A stretch of DNA of 64,000 bases from Termitomyces sp. T153. Its lineage: Eukaryota > Basidiomycota > Agaricomycetes > Agaricales > Lyophyllaceae. Each line of letters starts with the position of its first letter. Position 1 is the stretch's first letter. The stretch covers positions 2,046,001 through 2,110,000 of the forward strand of contig JACKQL020000001.1 in the NCBI GenBank assembly GCA_018296165.2. The letters are read 5' to 3'. The notes below the pieces were generated by a model. The model was not told where the DNA came from. It saw nothing but the letters and a program-made list of their open reading frames with translations, and did no database searches. The position numbers and the translations under genes were made by a program. This document shows, piece after piece, positions 22,174 to 32,285 of the stretch.

Positions 22174-24245
22174 ATGCCGAAACGCGGTGCAGAAAAAGAC
22201 TTGAACAAGGATAATGCCGACCATGACGAGGCAGATGTGTGTATCCACGTTCAGAAGGCGATTTTTGAATCTAACAAACCAACCAGGAAGCACCATCGAC
22301 AGGCTTTGCCAGAGCTAACGACGAGGAGATTTCAAGACGACGGTAATTCATGTTTGTCTCGAACACTTCTTATACTTAATGACTATCAGAATAGCTGGAC
22401 TTCCTCGAAGAGCCCAGTCTGCAAGCAGAATCGCGTCACCGACTCCAACGTCAACTTCACAAGTACGTAAAGACCACTTCCATTTTGTTAATTTTCAACT
22501 TTTGAACCAGTTTATTGGGTTTTCATCGTCTTTGAACCCGTTCGCACCCTTGCCGACTAATGGCTCATTAACCGCCCCCGCCACATCGGTGGCACCAACC
22601 GCGACTTCCGCAGCAAAAACCTTTGCTTCATTTCTGGAAGCACCTTCATCTACAATTTCTGCCGCGTCTGCGCTTTCGCAATCAACATCATCGTCCTTCT
22701 CTGGTGCAGTATCTGAGCAGGATGATTTATCCCTAGTCAAATATTACACCTCTCTTCGTGGACTAAATGTCTCCCTCCTAGCTGCTCTCACTAAAGCTTC
22801 CGAAGAGGATCCATTCGTAGACATCTCGGATATTCTTGATAGATACAAGAGTCTGCGCTTGGGTGTTCAGAATGAATTCGATAAGAGCTTCAGAAAGTCG
22901 ATTCCAGCAGTACCGGCGCCTGAAAAGCCTGCATTTGCGCCCCCTGCGCCCCCTGCGCCCCCTTCTGGCGGGTTTTCTGGATTCGGTGGTATCAAAAAAC
23001 CGTCATCATCATCATCATCATCATCATCCACAGACTCAACGAATAATCAAGGTGGTTTCCAACCCAAAACATCGTCGTCTTTTACACCCTTTGTTCCGTC
23101 CTCGTCAGGCTTTTCTTTCTCCATCACTCCTGCTCACAAGAGTGCATCACCGAACCCTCTAGAAAAGCCTATCGATTCTGATTCATCTTCAGTATTTGGG
23201 CCATCGATAACTGATAGTCCAAATCCTATCTCAATACCTGAAAAAAGCCCATCGTCTATATCGTCTAAGCCTGTCGAAGAGAAAAACACGTCATCATCTG
23301 GCGCTTTCCCAACGTCAAGTGATAAGATTTCATCTACAACTTTTTCATTTGGTTCCTCTACGTCGAGCGACAAGGTCCCATCCTCAGCGTTTTCGTTCGG
23401 CACCGCACCAACATCTACCTCTTCATTTTTCTCATTTGGAAAGTCTGCATCCATGTCCCTAGGATCAACTACCACCACCAATCTATTTGGGAATGCCAAT
23501 ACCATCACTGGTTCAGAATCCTCAGCCCCTAAGATCCCATCATTCGGGTCCTTTGGCAATTCTTCTGGTTCGACCGGAAGCATTGGTAATCCTGTCGGTT
23601 TTGGTTTTGGAGTTCCAACGAAGATGCAAGAATCAGGTGTTCCAGCTGAGAATTCTTCAGATAAAAAAGAGGACAGCGACGAGGGTACACAAAGCCAGAC
23701 GGATGGTGTTGTGACTGAGGATGGCCTGGGTCTTATTACAAAAAATCCGCATGATGAGGAAGGAAAAGGTGAAGAGGATGAGGACACGGTTCATGATGCC
23801 CGGTTGAGGGTATTCAAACTGCACGAAACGGATTCCGGTTCTTCGTGGACTGATTTAGGGATTGGTGAGTTACACCCATCCATGGCAAAGATGAATTGCC
23901 GAAGTTCGCATACTTCTAGGTATTTTTCGTATAAAGAAACACCGAGAAGCGGGTACACGCAGGATCCTCCTACGAAATAGTGGCACAGGCAAGATTGTTT
24001 TGGTACGTACCCTTCTGCTATAGGTACGATGATTCGTTCTGATGGCAAGTATTTCCTAGAACTTCAAACTCTACTCTGGCCTCAAACCTATTCAAAACAA
24101 GAAATCACTGTCGTTTGTCGGTCATGATGAGACTGGTGCATCACAGACATATACTGTGCGCCTTGCAGACGAAAAGGCTGCGACAACTCTGCGAGAGGTA
24201 CTCCAGAAAGAGATCGCCTCAATTGAGGCTAAATCAGACGATTAA
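22174..24245 (+). CDS. nup2: Nucleoporin Nup2/Nup50-type with Ran-binding domain
   Basis: Nup2/Nup50 helps release cargo from importin-alpha and binds Ran at the nuclear basket. About 600 residues. The start MPKRGAEKDLNKDNADHDEA is the diagnostic N-terminal importin-alpha-binding motif; after two short introns comes RAGLPRR-like IAGLPRRAQSAS. The middle is Ser-rich with FG motifs (FSGFGG, FSFGSS, FSFGTA, FFSFGK, FGSFGN, GFGFGVP) between 22,960 and 23,620, including a (TCA)9 run. The C terminus is a RanBP1-type domain: ARLRVFKLHE, then RILLRNSGTGKIVL, YSGLKPIQ and YTVRLADEKAATTL, split by introns at about 23,864 and 24,001. Ends 136 bases from the convergent gyp1. Confidence 0.9.
23003..23029 (+). 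repeat. (TCA)9 microsatellite encoding poly-Ser
   Basis: Nine TCA units in frame within the nucleoporin linker. Length changes would only alter a Ser run, so it is a likely polymorphic marker. Confidence 0.95.
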
Positions 24246-24381
24246 CTGCTTTCACGAGATTTTCAGATGTCTTCAGGTAAATTGATTACTCTCGGACAAC
24301 TTCTTTGCTGGATGTGCAGGACCTTCCTCTGATGCTATACAAATTACGTTTGCATAAATCTGGCAGATATTTTCAATCCTT

Positions 24382-26455
24382 TTATTTTCCACCAAAGTGG
24401 CTCTGTGCATTCTGCCATATTGAATTGAGTACAAACGCTTCACTGAGAAGCATTTCTATCTCATGATCACCCCAGTCCTGTGTAGGGAGTGATTGGAGGA
24501 ACATGATAATCCCCTGTATCAATTGTTTATTCGTCGTCCCACCATGCCGCAGATTGAAGAATTCAGTACCTGAAAATCCATCTGCCGTAGTTTTTCGCTC
24601 CATTTGACAAGGAACGCTGAGCAGACATACAAATGGAATTGTGAGAAGGCGTCGGGTCCTTCAGCCTATATAATTATTAGAAGATACAAAATACATGAGC
24701 ACGAATGAGCAACCTTACCAAATAGGTATCCCACATCCTGATAGTATTTTGCACGCTAATTTCCCGCATCAGCAAGCAATTCATCCATCGAAATGCGAAT
24801 TGCATAAATTCTACGTTCTGTGACTCTAGGTGAGCCGATAAAGGTACTTTAAACATGCAAGGCATCAGGTCAACTATCCCACAGGTAATAACGTTAAGTG
24901 GACACACCATCTATCCGTGCTACTAGTTCTGTCATCCGACGAACACTTCGTTGAATCCCAGGTTGGGCAAAAATATAGTTGTCTTGAATGCCATCAAGAA
25001 GGCGCGATAAACACCAAAAGGAATCGGCTTCAATTGCATTCAAGACATTTGTAGATAGATGCGATGGATCAAAAATTTCAGGATCCGAGTCTGTTCGATA
25101 TAATTAATGATCGATGTCAGGGCAATTGTTAAGACTTGAGCACACCTATGTACGCAGAAAGAAAGACTTGAAAGAAAGGTGTCACTAGATCGTTGATTCC
25201 CTGGACATAGCCGCTTGCCGGATGTCGAATTGCCCAAACGTAAAGGATCCGTTCCAGGCTCTATCAAAAGTATTAATCATCGTCACGAAATGATAAGAAA
25301 TTCCCACCCGCTGCGTCGTACTGTACATCCAAAGCCTCACACCAGGGCGTGTCCGTGGTACATCTATCTCTATTTGGTGCCAGATTTGCTGATCAAGACC
25401 TTCACGATCTCGCGCAAAAGCTACCTCGACTAGAGAAAGGTATTCGTTTCGTTTGCGCGCAAGCGTCGGTGAACGAAGAGGTGTCGGAAGGGGAAGATAA
25501 CCCTTGAATGTGCATAATAAATTCTTAGAAATGTACTGTCGCACTGGACACTCACAAGTAGGAGTTGCCAGGCCATAGGTCGAAGATCAGCTGGTATACC
25601 AGCCCAAGCAAGCTTTCGTAGCTCAACTATGAAAAGGCACTTGGCTGAGCACTATCATCTAGATGAACGATGCATACCAATATTAACATCCTGACTCGAA
25701 AGACAATCTAAAAACTTGTGTCTCCTGTTCGACCGTATTGACCGTTCTCTAAGAAGCTTTTCTGAACGTTCTCGAACTGCAGGAGGGTCATTCAATACAG
25801 CGCCTCTAGACCGCCCTTCCGGTTGCGTGAGTTTGTCAGAACGTCGAGCCCGATGTTTGATACCATTAAACGGATCTAACGGGACAGACAATATTGAGGG
25901 ATCGAAGACAATATGATATTGAAAGATAATACCGAAGACAACATCGTCTACGTCTTCTCGTACGATTCCTTGTCCGCGTTTCGCTTTTGTCGAGACTTGA
26001 TTCTGCTTCTGTGGCAGATCAGTTTCCAAATCTCCAAGTATCATGTCGCCCTCGACATCGGCATCTCCATGACCCTCCAATTGCTCAAAAGAATCTTCTC
26101 CTGATGCGTCACCATTGTCAGGTGCCCGACCATTGGACGTCTTGACAATCGTCCATCCACCCTTTGGCTCCATCGGTGCATTTTCTCGATAAGAACTGGG
26201 ATTCGGAGCGCTCACATGCGTATAGGAGAAAGCAAGTGTGGGGGATGACGAATTATTGTTGGCTTTTGGAACCGGTTTAGGGGACGTTCGCGTATGATTC
26301 CACGATTTAGTGAGGGACGATTGACGTGGAGATTCTGAGTCTGAACCGCTATCCCAAGCGTCATCCTCGCCCCATTCGCTGATTCCTCGAGGATTGAAGT
26401 GGCTTGAGGGATTTATTCCAATATGAGGCCTGGCTGGAGGTGGGCGGGCGGCCAT
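24382..26455 (-). CDS. gyp1: Rab GTPase-activating protein Gyp1 (TBC domain)
   Basis: Gyp1 accelerates GTP hydrolysis by Golgi Ypt1/Rab1-type GTPases. About 545 residues in roughly nine exons. Residues 1-170 are a Pro/Ser-rich tail (MAARPPPARPHIGINPSS), then a basic linker. The TBC domain starts ELRKLAWAGIPADLRPMAW (R-x3-W motif), then WHQIEIDVPRTRPG holding the Arg-finger I-x2-D-x2-R motif, then WAIRHPASGYVQGINDL with the YxQ Gln finger, so both catalytic fingers are present. EADSFWCLSRLLDGIQDNY, FAFRWMNCLLMRE and RMWDTYL follow, and the gene ends ...LLSEAFVLNSIW. These are hallmark Gyp1/TBC1D22 strings. Divergent from the MYND remnant; start codons are 123 bases apart. Confidence 0.93.
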
Positions 26456-26578
26456 GTTATTGGTGAGTATGCAGGACCCTACATATTTGCCACGTGAGAA
26501 ATCAATCCATGCCTGTCAAAGGACTCATTATTTTTGTATGGATATATACACGTTCATTTGTTGTATTCTTTGCCCGCC
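26456..26578. promoter_or_regulatory. Short divergent promoter region, gyp1 / MYND gene
   Basis: 123 bases between two outward-facing ATGs. On the plus strand GGATATATACACG near 26,540 could serve as a TATA element for the MYND gene. Because that gene is broken, the region is probably kept for gyp1. Confidence 0.45.
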
Positions 26579-27450
26579 ATGTCTGACACGCGTGGTCGCT
26601 GCAGCTACTGCTATCTCGATGCTGGACGCAGCAATGTCAAAACGTGCGCCCGCTGCCGGTGTGTCAGGTTCTCATCATTCTCGTCGCGACTCGCGAATCT
26701 GATGCACGCCGTGGTGCGTTATTGATCCAGAAAATGTCGAAAGGCAGCGTGGCCTCAGCACAAAACTTGCTGCAGCGATGACGTGTATAAACACGTAGAA
26801 TGCGACTGCACCGGTACTGAAATCCTCAATTCGCTCAATAGATGGACACGAGAATGGCGTGACGCGATTCAGAGGTGGTACTCAACATTCAACTTGCGTC
26901 ATCAGCCTGAGAATTTTTTATTCGAACATATGTGTGTAGTGTCAAATACGTTGCGCAATTTATGCTCATTTTCCATCATAATGACATTGGATTCTGTATT
27001 GAATTGGTAAAACGAGACAATGTTAAAAATCCGAAGAGACAGTTCCGCGTTCGTACCTCACCTTGTCTACGCGCCGTTGTGTTTGAAATCTTAACTTCCA
27101 GATGATCGCAGGTGAAGTTATGGCGCAAGAGAAAGTTCTCTCTCTTATCACTTTACGGATGAGGTGTCCTGACTTGCGTGGCGCTGGATCATCCGGTCCA
27201 GACTATGCTAATTGCAGAAGGCTTGGTGAAATTTCTCTGGTTCGGTCAGAGAGATCCGGTTACTGACCAAACAGCACCGTCGAAAGACCTCTCAGAAGAC
27301 CCAGACTACGCTAACATATTTGCTTAATATTGGAAGGAAGTGGAATCGATCATGTCACAATCTTGAATCATGAAATCTATTTGCCTTCAGTCGCGTTGAC
27401 AAGTTATTATCCCAAAACTGCCATATTCAAGATGCCTCCGAAACTGAAGG
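26579..27450 (+). pseudogene. MYND-type zinc-finger protein, disrupted
   Basis: The start MSDTRGRCSYCYLDAGRSN, then VKTCARCR, gives the first two Cys pairs of a MYND finger. After an intron (GTGTGT donor at about 26,660) the genome reads VRY-stop-SRKCRKAAWPQHKTCC: the usual VRYCS cysteine is a TGA at 26,723-26,725, and no AG acceptor precedes VRY. The first usable acceptor (GATCCAG, to 26,730) removes VRYCS and continues KCRKAAWPQHKTCC in frame. LNRWTREWRDAIQRWYSTFN follows, typical of long agaricomycete MYND proteins, then stops after 27,009. Degraded similarity (NPKRQFRVRTS, FLWFGQRDPVT) runs to about 27,350 in broken frames. Probably a pseudogene, or a truncated protein lacking one zinc ligand pair. 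Confidence 0.7.
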
Positions 27451-27859
27451 CTGTTTTTTCACGTCCGGAGGAAGGATCTGGTCCGATAAAAATAACCCGG
27501 AAGAAGTAGATTCATTCAAGAATACCTACAAGCATACTTCTATTTTTCCTCCCCTTCACCCGTTTCTCCTTTCTTGTATGTAATTCTTTATCAATCCTCG
27601 GTTAGAATGAGCACTTTGTAGTACTACTCGGATCTAATCTTGTTAAGAACTCCATTCACTGTGGCATTGGCAACTGACGGGTCACCTGGCGGCTCTGAAT
27701 CCCACACTCGAGAATCTAAACTGCAGAAGCATCTATACACCTAGTAAAAGTAATGTATCTCTGTGGTAAAGTATCTATCGATAATAATATTTCTCTCCTC
27801 GTCATGGAGCAATGGTGTCGGATGTTCAAATCACATGACATCTTTGATTCTTGACCATC
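27450..27859. other. Intergenic, no gene seen
   Basis: CpG-containing A/T-rich sequence between the decayed MYND gene and the aldolase gene. It should contain the aldolase promoter. No RNA gene or repeat was recognised. Confidence 0.5.
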
Positions 27860-28591
27860 ATGTTAACCCGACTCACCTCTCCATTGGTCCAATTTTCCAC
27901 CTGCGAAATCTCAGATGCCCTCATCAAGTTGGGCCTTCCCCATGGAGGTCACATTCCTGACATTGGAGAAATGTTCGCTTGTGGCCGAAACTGTGGTCCA
28001 GCTTATACTGTCCGCATGGTCGATGCATCTAACACTATTGCGCCTCGGTTAGAGTCTCATTTTCTCGACATAGCGCCTCGAGGGCACTTTATCGTAATAG
28101 AAGCTCCATCCTGTTCAGTAATTCTCTTGGTTCTGCGTGATTGCCGCTAATACACTCATATAGACGCTAAGAATGCGGTGTGGGGTGAGCTCATGACAGC
28201 GGGAGCTCAAGCTCGGGATGCAGTTGGCGTCATAATTTCGGGACGTTGCCGAGATGTCCAAGATCTGCAAAATCGTAGACTTCCTATCTATGCGAGAGGC
28301 CATTCGACCCTAGGACAGTCGACTTTCACCCGACCTTCTGAAGTGAACATTCCTCTAGTTATTCACCCTCAAGGAAGTACTTTCGCTGAGACTTCATTTC
28401 CCTCGGTCACAATAGAGCCGGAGGACTGGATGGTCGCCGATCGTGATGGAGTTGTTTGTGTTCCAAAAGCACTAGAGTCTCAAGTAATTGAATTAGCTGC
28501 AAAGGGCAAGGTAGTGGATGAATCATGCCTGAATGACATCTTAAATGGAAAGGGTGTTTCTGCATCTTTCAAGGCCCATAGAGGTAGTTAG
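27860..28591 (+). CDS. RraA-like aldolase (HMG aldolase / oxaloacetate decarboxylase family)
   Basis: Two exons, 27860-28112 and 28164-28591, phase 1, 226 residues; the ATG gives MLTRLTSPLVQFSTCEISDA. Family members cleave 4-hydroxy-4-methyl-2-oxoglutarate or decarboxylate oxaloacetate with a divalent metal; the name RraA comes from a bacterial RNase E regulator and does not imply that role here. Visible signatures are CEISDALIKLG, the loop GPAYTVRMVDASNT, WGELMTAGAQARDAVGVIISG followed by RCRDVQDL (the Arg and Asp of the substrate/metal site), and VADRDGVVCVPKALE near the C terminus. It is the last intact gene before the CpG-poor repeat compartment, which starts about 150 bases downstream. 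Confidence 0.88.
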
Positions 28592-28741
28592 AGTTGATGC
28601 ACCTTTTTCAATACACTTTCGGAATCCACTTCTAAGTGTTGATTATTTTGGTACTGATCACCAAGTGACCACTATGTGACAAAAAGTATTGTACCTTCAA
28701 ATAGATATTTTTCTTAAACTCCCTTGTCCATCCTGGCTGTT

Positions 28742-28845
28742 GACAGGTGGTATGTCAGATGAGTTAGAATGGTGGATCATCCTCACACTAAGCTTGGAAT
28801 ATTGGAATTGAGTTGACTAGTTCTAAAGGGGACTGTCCCCTTACA
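28742..28845 (-). repeat. LTR-like end, family G (left copy)
   Basis: About 104 bases homologous to 31,119-31,217 (TGGTATGTCAGATGAG, AATGGTGGATCATCCTCA, GGGGACTGTCCCCTTACA). On the minus strand both start TGTAAGGGGACAGTCCCC. A purine-rich tract GAGGAGGGGGTGA directly precedes it on the minus strand (28,846-28,860), as a polypurine tract would. It marks the right edge of the gene island. Flanks of the two copies do not form a target duplication. Confidence 0.55.
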
Positions 28846-30389
28846 TCACCCCCTCCTCAGAGTTCATTGCCTTGATAAACAGTGTTCAGCTCCCCCCCCC
28901 TCCCCCCTGTTGGCAGCAAGAGCAACAAGCAGTGTTAGTGCCACATGGTGCCAAAGTGACCTGAGAAATCATGCCCAAAGGCATAAGAGATGATGGGGGT
29001 CAATGATTCAGGTGCTGGTGTAGTGTAAGGCTTTGACTCGATTCACAATGCAACATGTCTTTAGTACTAAGAACAAAAATGTATTTTGATAAGAACAGAA
29101 TACACAACAATTGAGCATACCTAAGAATGAAATGGATGAAGATAGGGATTGTAAGTACTGACTACAAGCTAGTGTAGGGCTTGGTCACATGTATATCATG
29201 ACATGTAGAGAGGGTCATTGGTGAACTAGTATCCATTGGAGAGCCAGGGACCAAGGGAGTTGGCATGATAGATGTTGGAGTTCCAGTTACCATCAGAGAG
29301 CCAACTGCCTGAGGAGTAGGCCATGCTCTGAGTAAAAAGGGTAGCAGCAGTGGTGATAAGACCCTATTCTTACTAAGCACTAATTCTGTTATATTCTATG
29401 TTATTGGGGAAGGAGGTCAGGGCTGGTAGAGGGGTGAACAATATGGGATCTCAAGAAGGGGCCAGTGGAGCAACTGTCAGCACAGCATTGCCTGAGCACT
29501 GCTTTTGCAGTATGTGCACATGTCACTATTTTTCAAGACCACAAGGGCCTCACTGATCTGCTGGTCAGTGCCCAAGATAAGTGACAAACCAGCATCCATC
29601 ATTCTCAGCTGGACCAACAGAGAAAGTGGCCAGCCAAGCACTGGATAGATCATAGGCTTGTTCAAGGCCCTGTAACTGATGTCTGACAATGTGCACAACA
29701 GGAGAGTTGGGGAGCTCCAGAGCACATTCATGAGGGGTTTTTCCATCTGTAGGAAGAAGATCCCAAGCAAGGAGGACAGTCAGAGGAATGTTAGTAGTAA
29801 GGTGCACTACTCATTGATGAATGTGAGAGGGGAGCATGATAGGGAGTTTGGTCTCAGTGGGCTTGAGTTAGCCTAGAGGGGCAGAGCACTTGGCTACCAG
29901 AGCATTACTATGCTGAGAAGCAGTTTGGGCAGCAGCAACCAAGTACCCTTCCTCCACAGTAGCCTAGTCTATATTTGATGGTGGAGAGAGTCAGCTGTAT
30001 CTGCTGTATAGTAGACCACCAATTGGCAGTCCAGTGAGGGGTCTGAGCAGGCACAGTCTCAGGGACTAGGGGAGTGCCAAAAGCAATGCTGGATGTATGA
30101 GCAGAGGGGGTTGCCATAAGGGAGCAAGTCAAAGAGGTAGAGTCAGAGTCAAAGTCAAGAGATATAGTAGGGGGTAGGTTTGGGTGCTATGGACTAGGAG
30201 GGCAGACAGCATAGGAGACCAAATAATCTGTAAGGGCAAGGCACACTCTGCAATGTAGACTGACAAATCAAGCCAATACAATCAACAAGTAAGAGCCAAA
30301 GGGCTGGAGCAAGTAGTCCCAGTTAACTAGGTCCACAAGCAAGGCAACTAAGAGTTTGGCAATGTGAGGGGATGAGCACAACTGCAGAT
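28846..30389 (-). mobile_element. Decayed LTR-retrotransposon internal sequence (families F/G)
   Basis: CpG-depleted sequence between related LTR-like repeats. Minus-strand frames at 29,162-29,380, 29,477-29,807 and 30,268-30,513 are short, and no reverse transcriptase, integrase or protease motif was recognised. Orientation is inferred from the polypurine-like tract at 28,846-28,860. Confidence 0.4.
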
Positions 30390-30839
30390 AAACCCAGCTA
30401 GAGTGAGCAAGCACAAGTGACAAGTGAGTGTCAAAGGAGCAGGAAGTGGCTAAGAAGCAGACAAGGGGCAAGTGCAGTGAGCTAAGTGAAGGTAATGACA
30501 CTGGGACTCTCACAGTTGATTCACTGGATAGACCTGGGGAATGCTGCTATTGATTGGTCAAAGGATATTCTATCCTTGTGACTGGCTTATATACTACATC
30601 CATGGCTGCACTATGACTAATGCTATATGTGGTAAGCGGCCCAAGTATGCTAAGCAGTAATGACTATCAATATGTTGAAAGGAGAAATAGAGTCTGATGA
30701 CTATGAAGGGCTGACTAATACTGTCTGGAGGGTGCAGGGGCTTGGCAGCCAGTTGGTTGGATATGCTAGAGATGATGCTATATCTGTGACTAAGACCAGA
30801 TAGAGTCAGAGTTACCCATAAAGGGGTCATCCCCTTACA
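30390..30839 (-). repeat. LTR-like repeat, family F (second copy)
   Basis: Matches 7,440-7,908 over several hundred bases (GGCTTATATACTACATC, GACTAATGCTATATGTG, GGGTCATCCCCTTACA end). Directly abutted by the related family G copy at 30,840. Confidence 0.55.
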
Positions 30840-31217
30840 GGCAAGAGGGGAGTGCAGCAAGCTATGCAAAGAGGCAATGCTGGAGGTGCTTACAGTTGGT
30901 TGAATGGATAGACCTGGTGAACACTGCTATTGTTTGGTCTGAGGATATTCTATTCTGCAGACCACTCTATATACTGCATTGCTAGTAATGATGACTAACA
31001 TTATACTACTCATTGGGCTCTAGTATGTAAGGGAGCATGACTAACAATAATCTATACTGAGTAACATCTGAGCATGTGATTCATGGATGGCAACTAATGG
31101 TAACAGAATGGCATAGGGCATGACAAGTGGTATGTCAGATGAGCTAGAATGGTGGATCATCCTCAAACTAAGCCTGGAATAGAGTTGAACAGTCTTAAAG
31201 GGGACTGTCCCCTTACA
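30840..31217 (-). repeat. LTR-like repeat, family G (right copy)
   Basis: Shares its right 99 bases with 28,742-28,845 and has looser similarity to family F on its left side (GGATATTCTATTCTGC, TATATACTGCATTG). It ends CTGTCCCCTTACA 15 bases before element D. Confidence 0.5.
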
Positions 31218-31232
31218 CTCTGTGCTTACTGG

Positions 31233-32272
31233 TGTCACAACCCACTCCCCAGACCCCTGACATTGTTCTCAGCCCCCTCATTCTCCTAGAGTCCTTCCTA
31301 ATGCCCCACTAAACTCCCCCCCAACCCTCATCCACCCTCCACACCTACTCTGGGTAACTCTGATGCCTCTCTGGCAAACCCCAACAACCTCCTGGCCAAC
31401 TCTGACACCTTCTCTGCAGTCATCAACACTTCTTCTGGGTCCATGGAACCCTCCTCCACTGTTCCTGACCCCATTATATGCCTCCAACCCCTCTACCCTG
31501 GTTTCCTGACCTGCCCCAGAGCATCACAATGACTCCAGAGTGGCCTGCATCCCAAGCTGATTCCATCAGAATATTGCTGCAGCCTGTCCCTTGATTGTAC
31601 CTGACACCTGTCAACTCTGTGCAGCTCTGTTGAGCCCAGCTGCTATACCCACTGTCCTCTGGAACTACCCAGTAGTCAGTATATAAGTTGTAGAGTAGCT
31701 CCTCATACTCTAGTCTTGATATTACCTATATTAACTGGTTACTTGTGTCTCATGTTTCTCTCTGTCTCTGTTTCTATTTTTAGTCTTGAATCTATCTCTT
31801 TCTCTGTCTCATCTCACCTTGTCTCCATCTCATCTCAATTGTTTTTCTTTAAGTTCTTTTCATCTCTGATGTTAGTACAAACTCTATGCATGCACTACAG
31901 ACTCTGAACATTCTTATGACAACTCTGGACCTTGTTCCTCACTTGGCCCCGGAACTCATCAAGTCTTAATTGATCCTCATCAAACTCTGGCTCTACCCCC
32001 TTCCCTCACAAAGCCTCCATTTGCCCTGCAATCCATTCACATGCTTACAAACCTGTTCCTAATGCCTGCCCAAGCTCAGCATTAATATACTTGGTCTTAG
32101 ACTTCTCTGGACCACTCCAGACTTGCTTGGACCACTTCCTCTAGCTTTCCCTTGCAAGTCCCTCCCTTCCATGCCAACCCCAGAGCACTAGGTTATAAGC
32201 GCAGGACATTGTGTCTGCCTAGTAAGGACTCACCCAGTATAGCTGAGCCCCCATAGTCAGTTGGACATGACA
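31233..32272 (+). repeat. 5' LTR of element D (family B)
   Basis: Starts TGTCACAACCC, ends ATGACA, 1,040 bases. U3 contains about four imperfect 21-base units of the type AACTCTGAT...CTGGCC around 31,340-31,420, also seen in the other family B copies. The TATA box is at 31,680-31,686. Confidence 0.9.
31680..31686 (+). promoter_or_regulatory. TATA box of the element D LTR
   Basis: TATATAA lies 32 bases upstream of AGTCTTGATATTA (31,712-31,724), a normal TATA-to-start distance. The element C LTR keeps the same spacing on the minus strand. Confidence 0.7.
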
Positions 32273-32285
32273 TAATATCAAGACT
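32273..32285 (+). promoter_or_regulatory. Self-complementary primer-binding site of element D
   Basis: The 13 bases TAATATCAAGACT follow the LTR end directly and are the exact reverse complement of 31,712-31,724, the inferred 5' end of the transcript. No tRNA-type TGG start is present. This matches the self-priming arrangement of Tf1/sushi elements. Confidence 0.75.

Noticed and set aside
26723..26725. TGA at a cysteine position read as selenocysteine
   Set aside because: Basidiomycetes are not known to use selenocysteine, no SECIS-like element was sought or seen, and the downstream frame also degenerates; a mutation is simpler.
27860..28591. Annotation as menaquinone methyltransferase or RNase E inhibitor
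   Set aside because: These are legacy names for the RraA-like fold; fungi lack RNase E and the visible residues fit the aldolase/decarboxylase family.
8000..28700. tRNA, snRNA or rRNA genes in the island
   Set aside because: No A/B-box pair with a cloverleaf or other RNA signature was recognised by eye; small RNA genes could still have been missed.
28742..31217. Element with 100-bp terminal repeats (TRIM-like) bounded by the two family G copies
   Set aside because: The flanks do not form a target duplication and the right copy seems to extend further left than the left one, so a complete small element is not supported.
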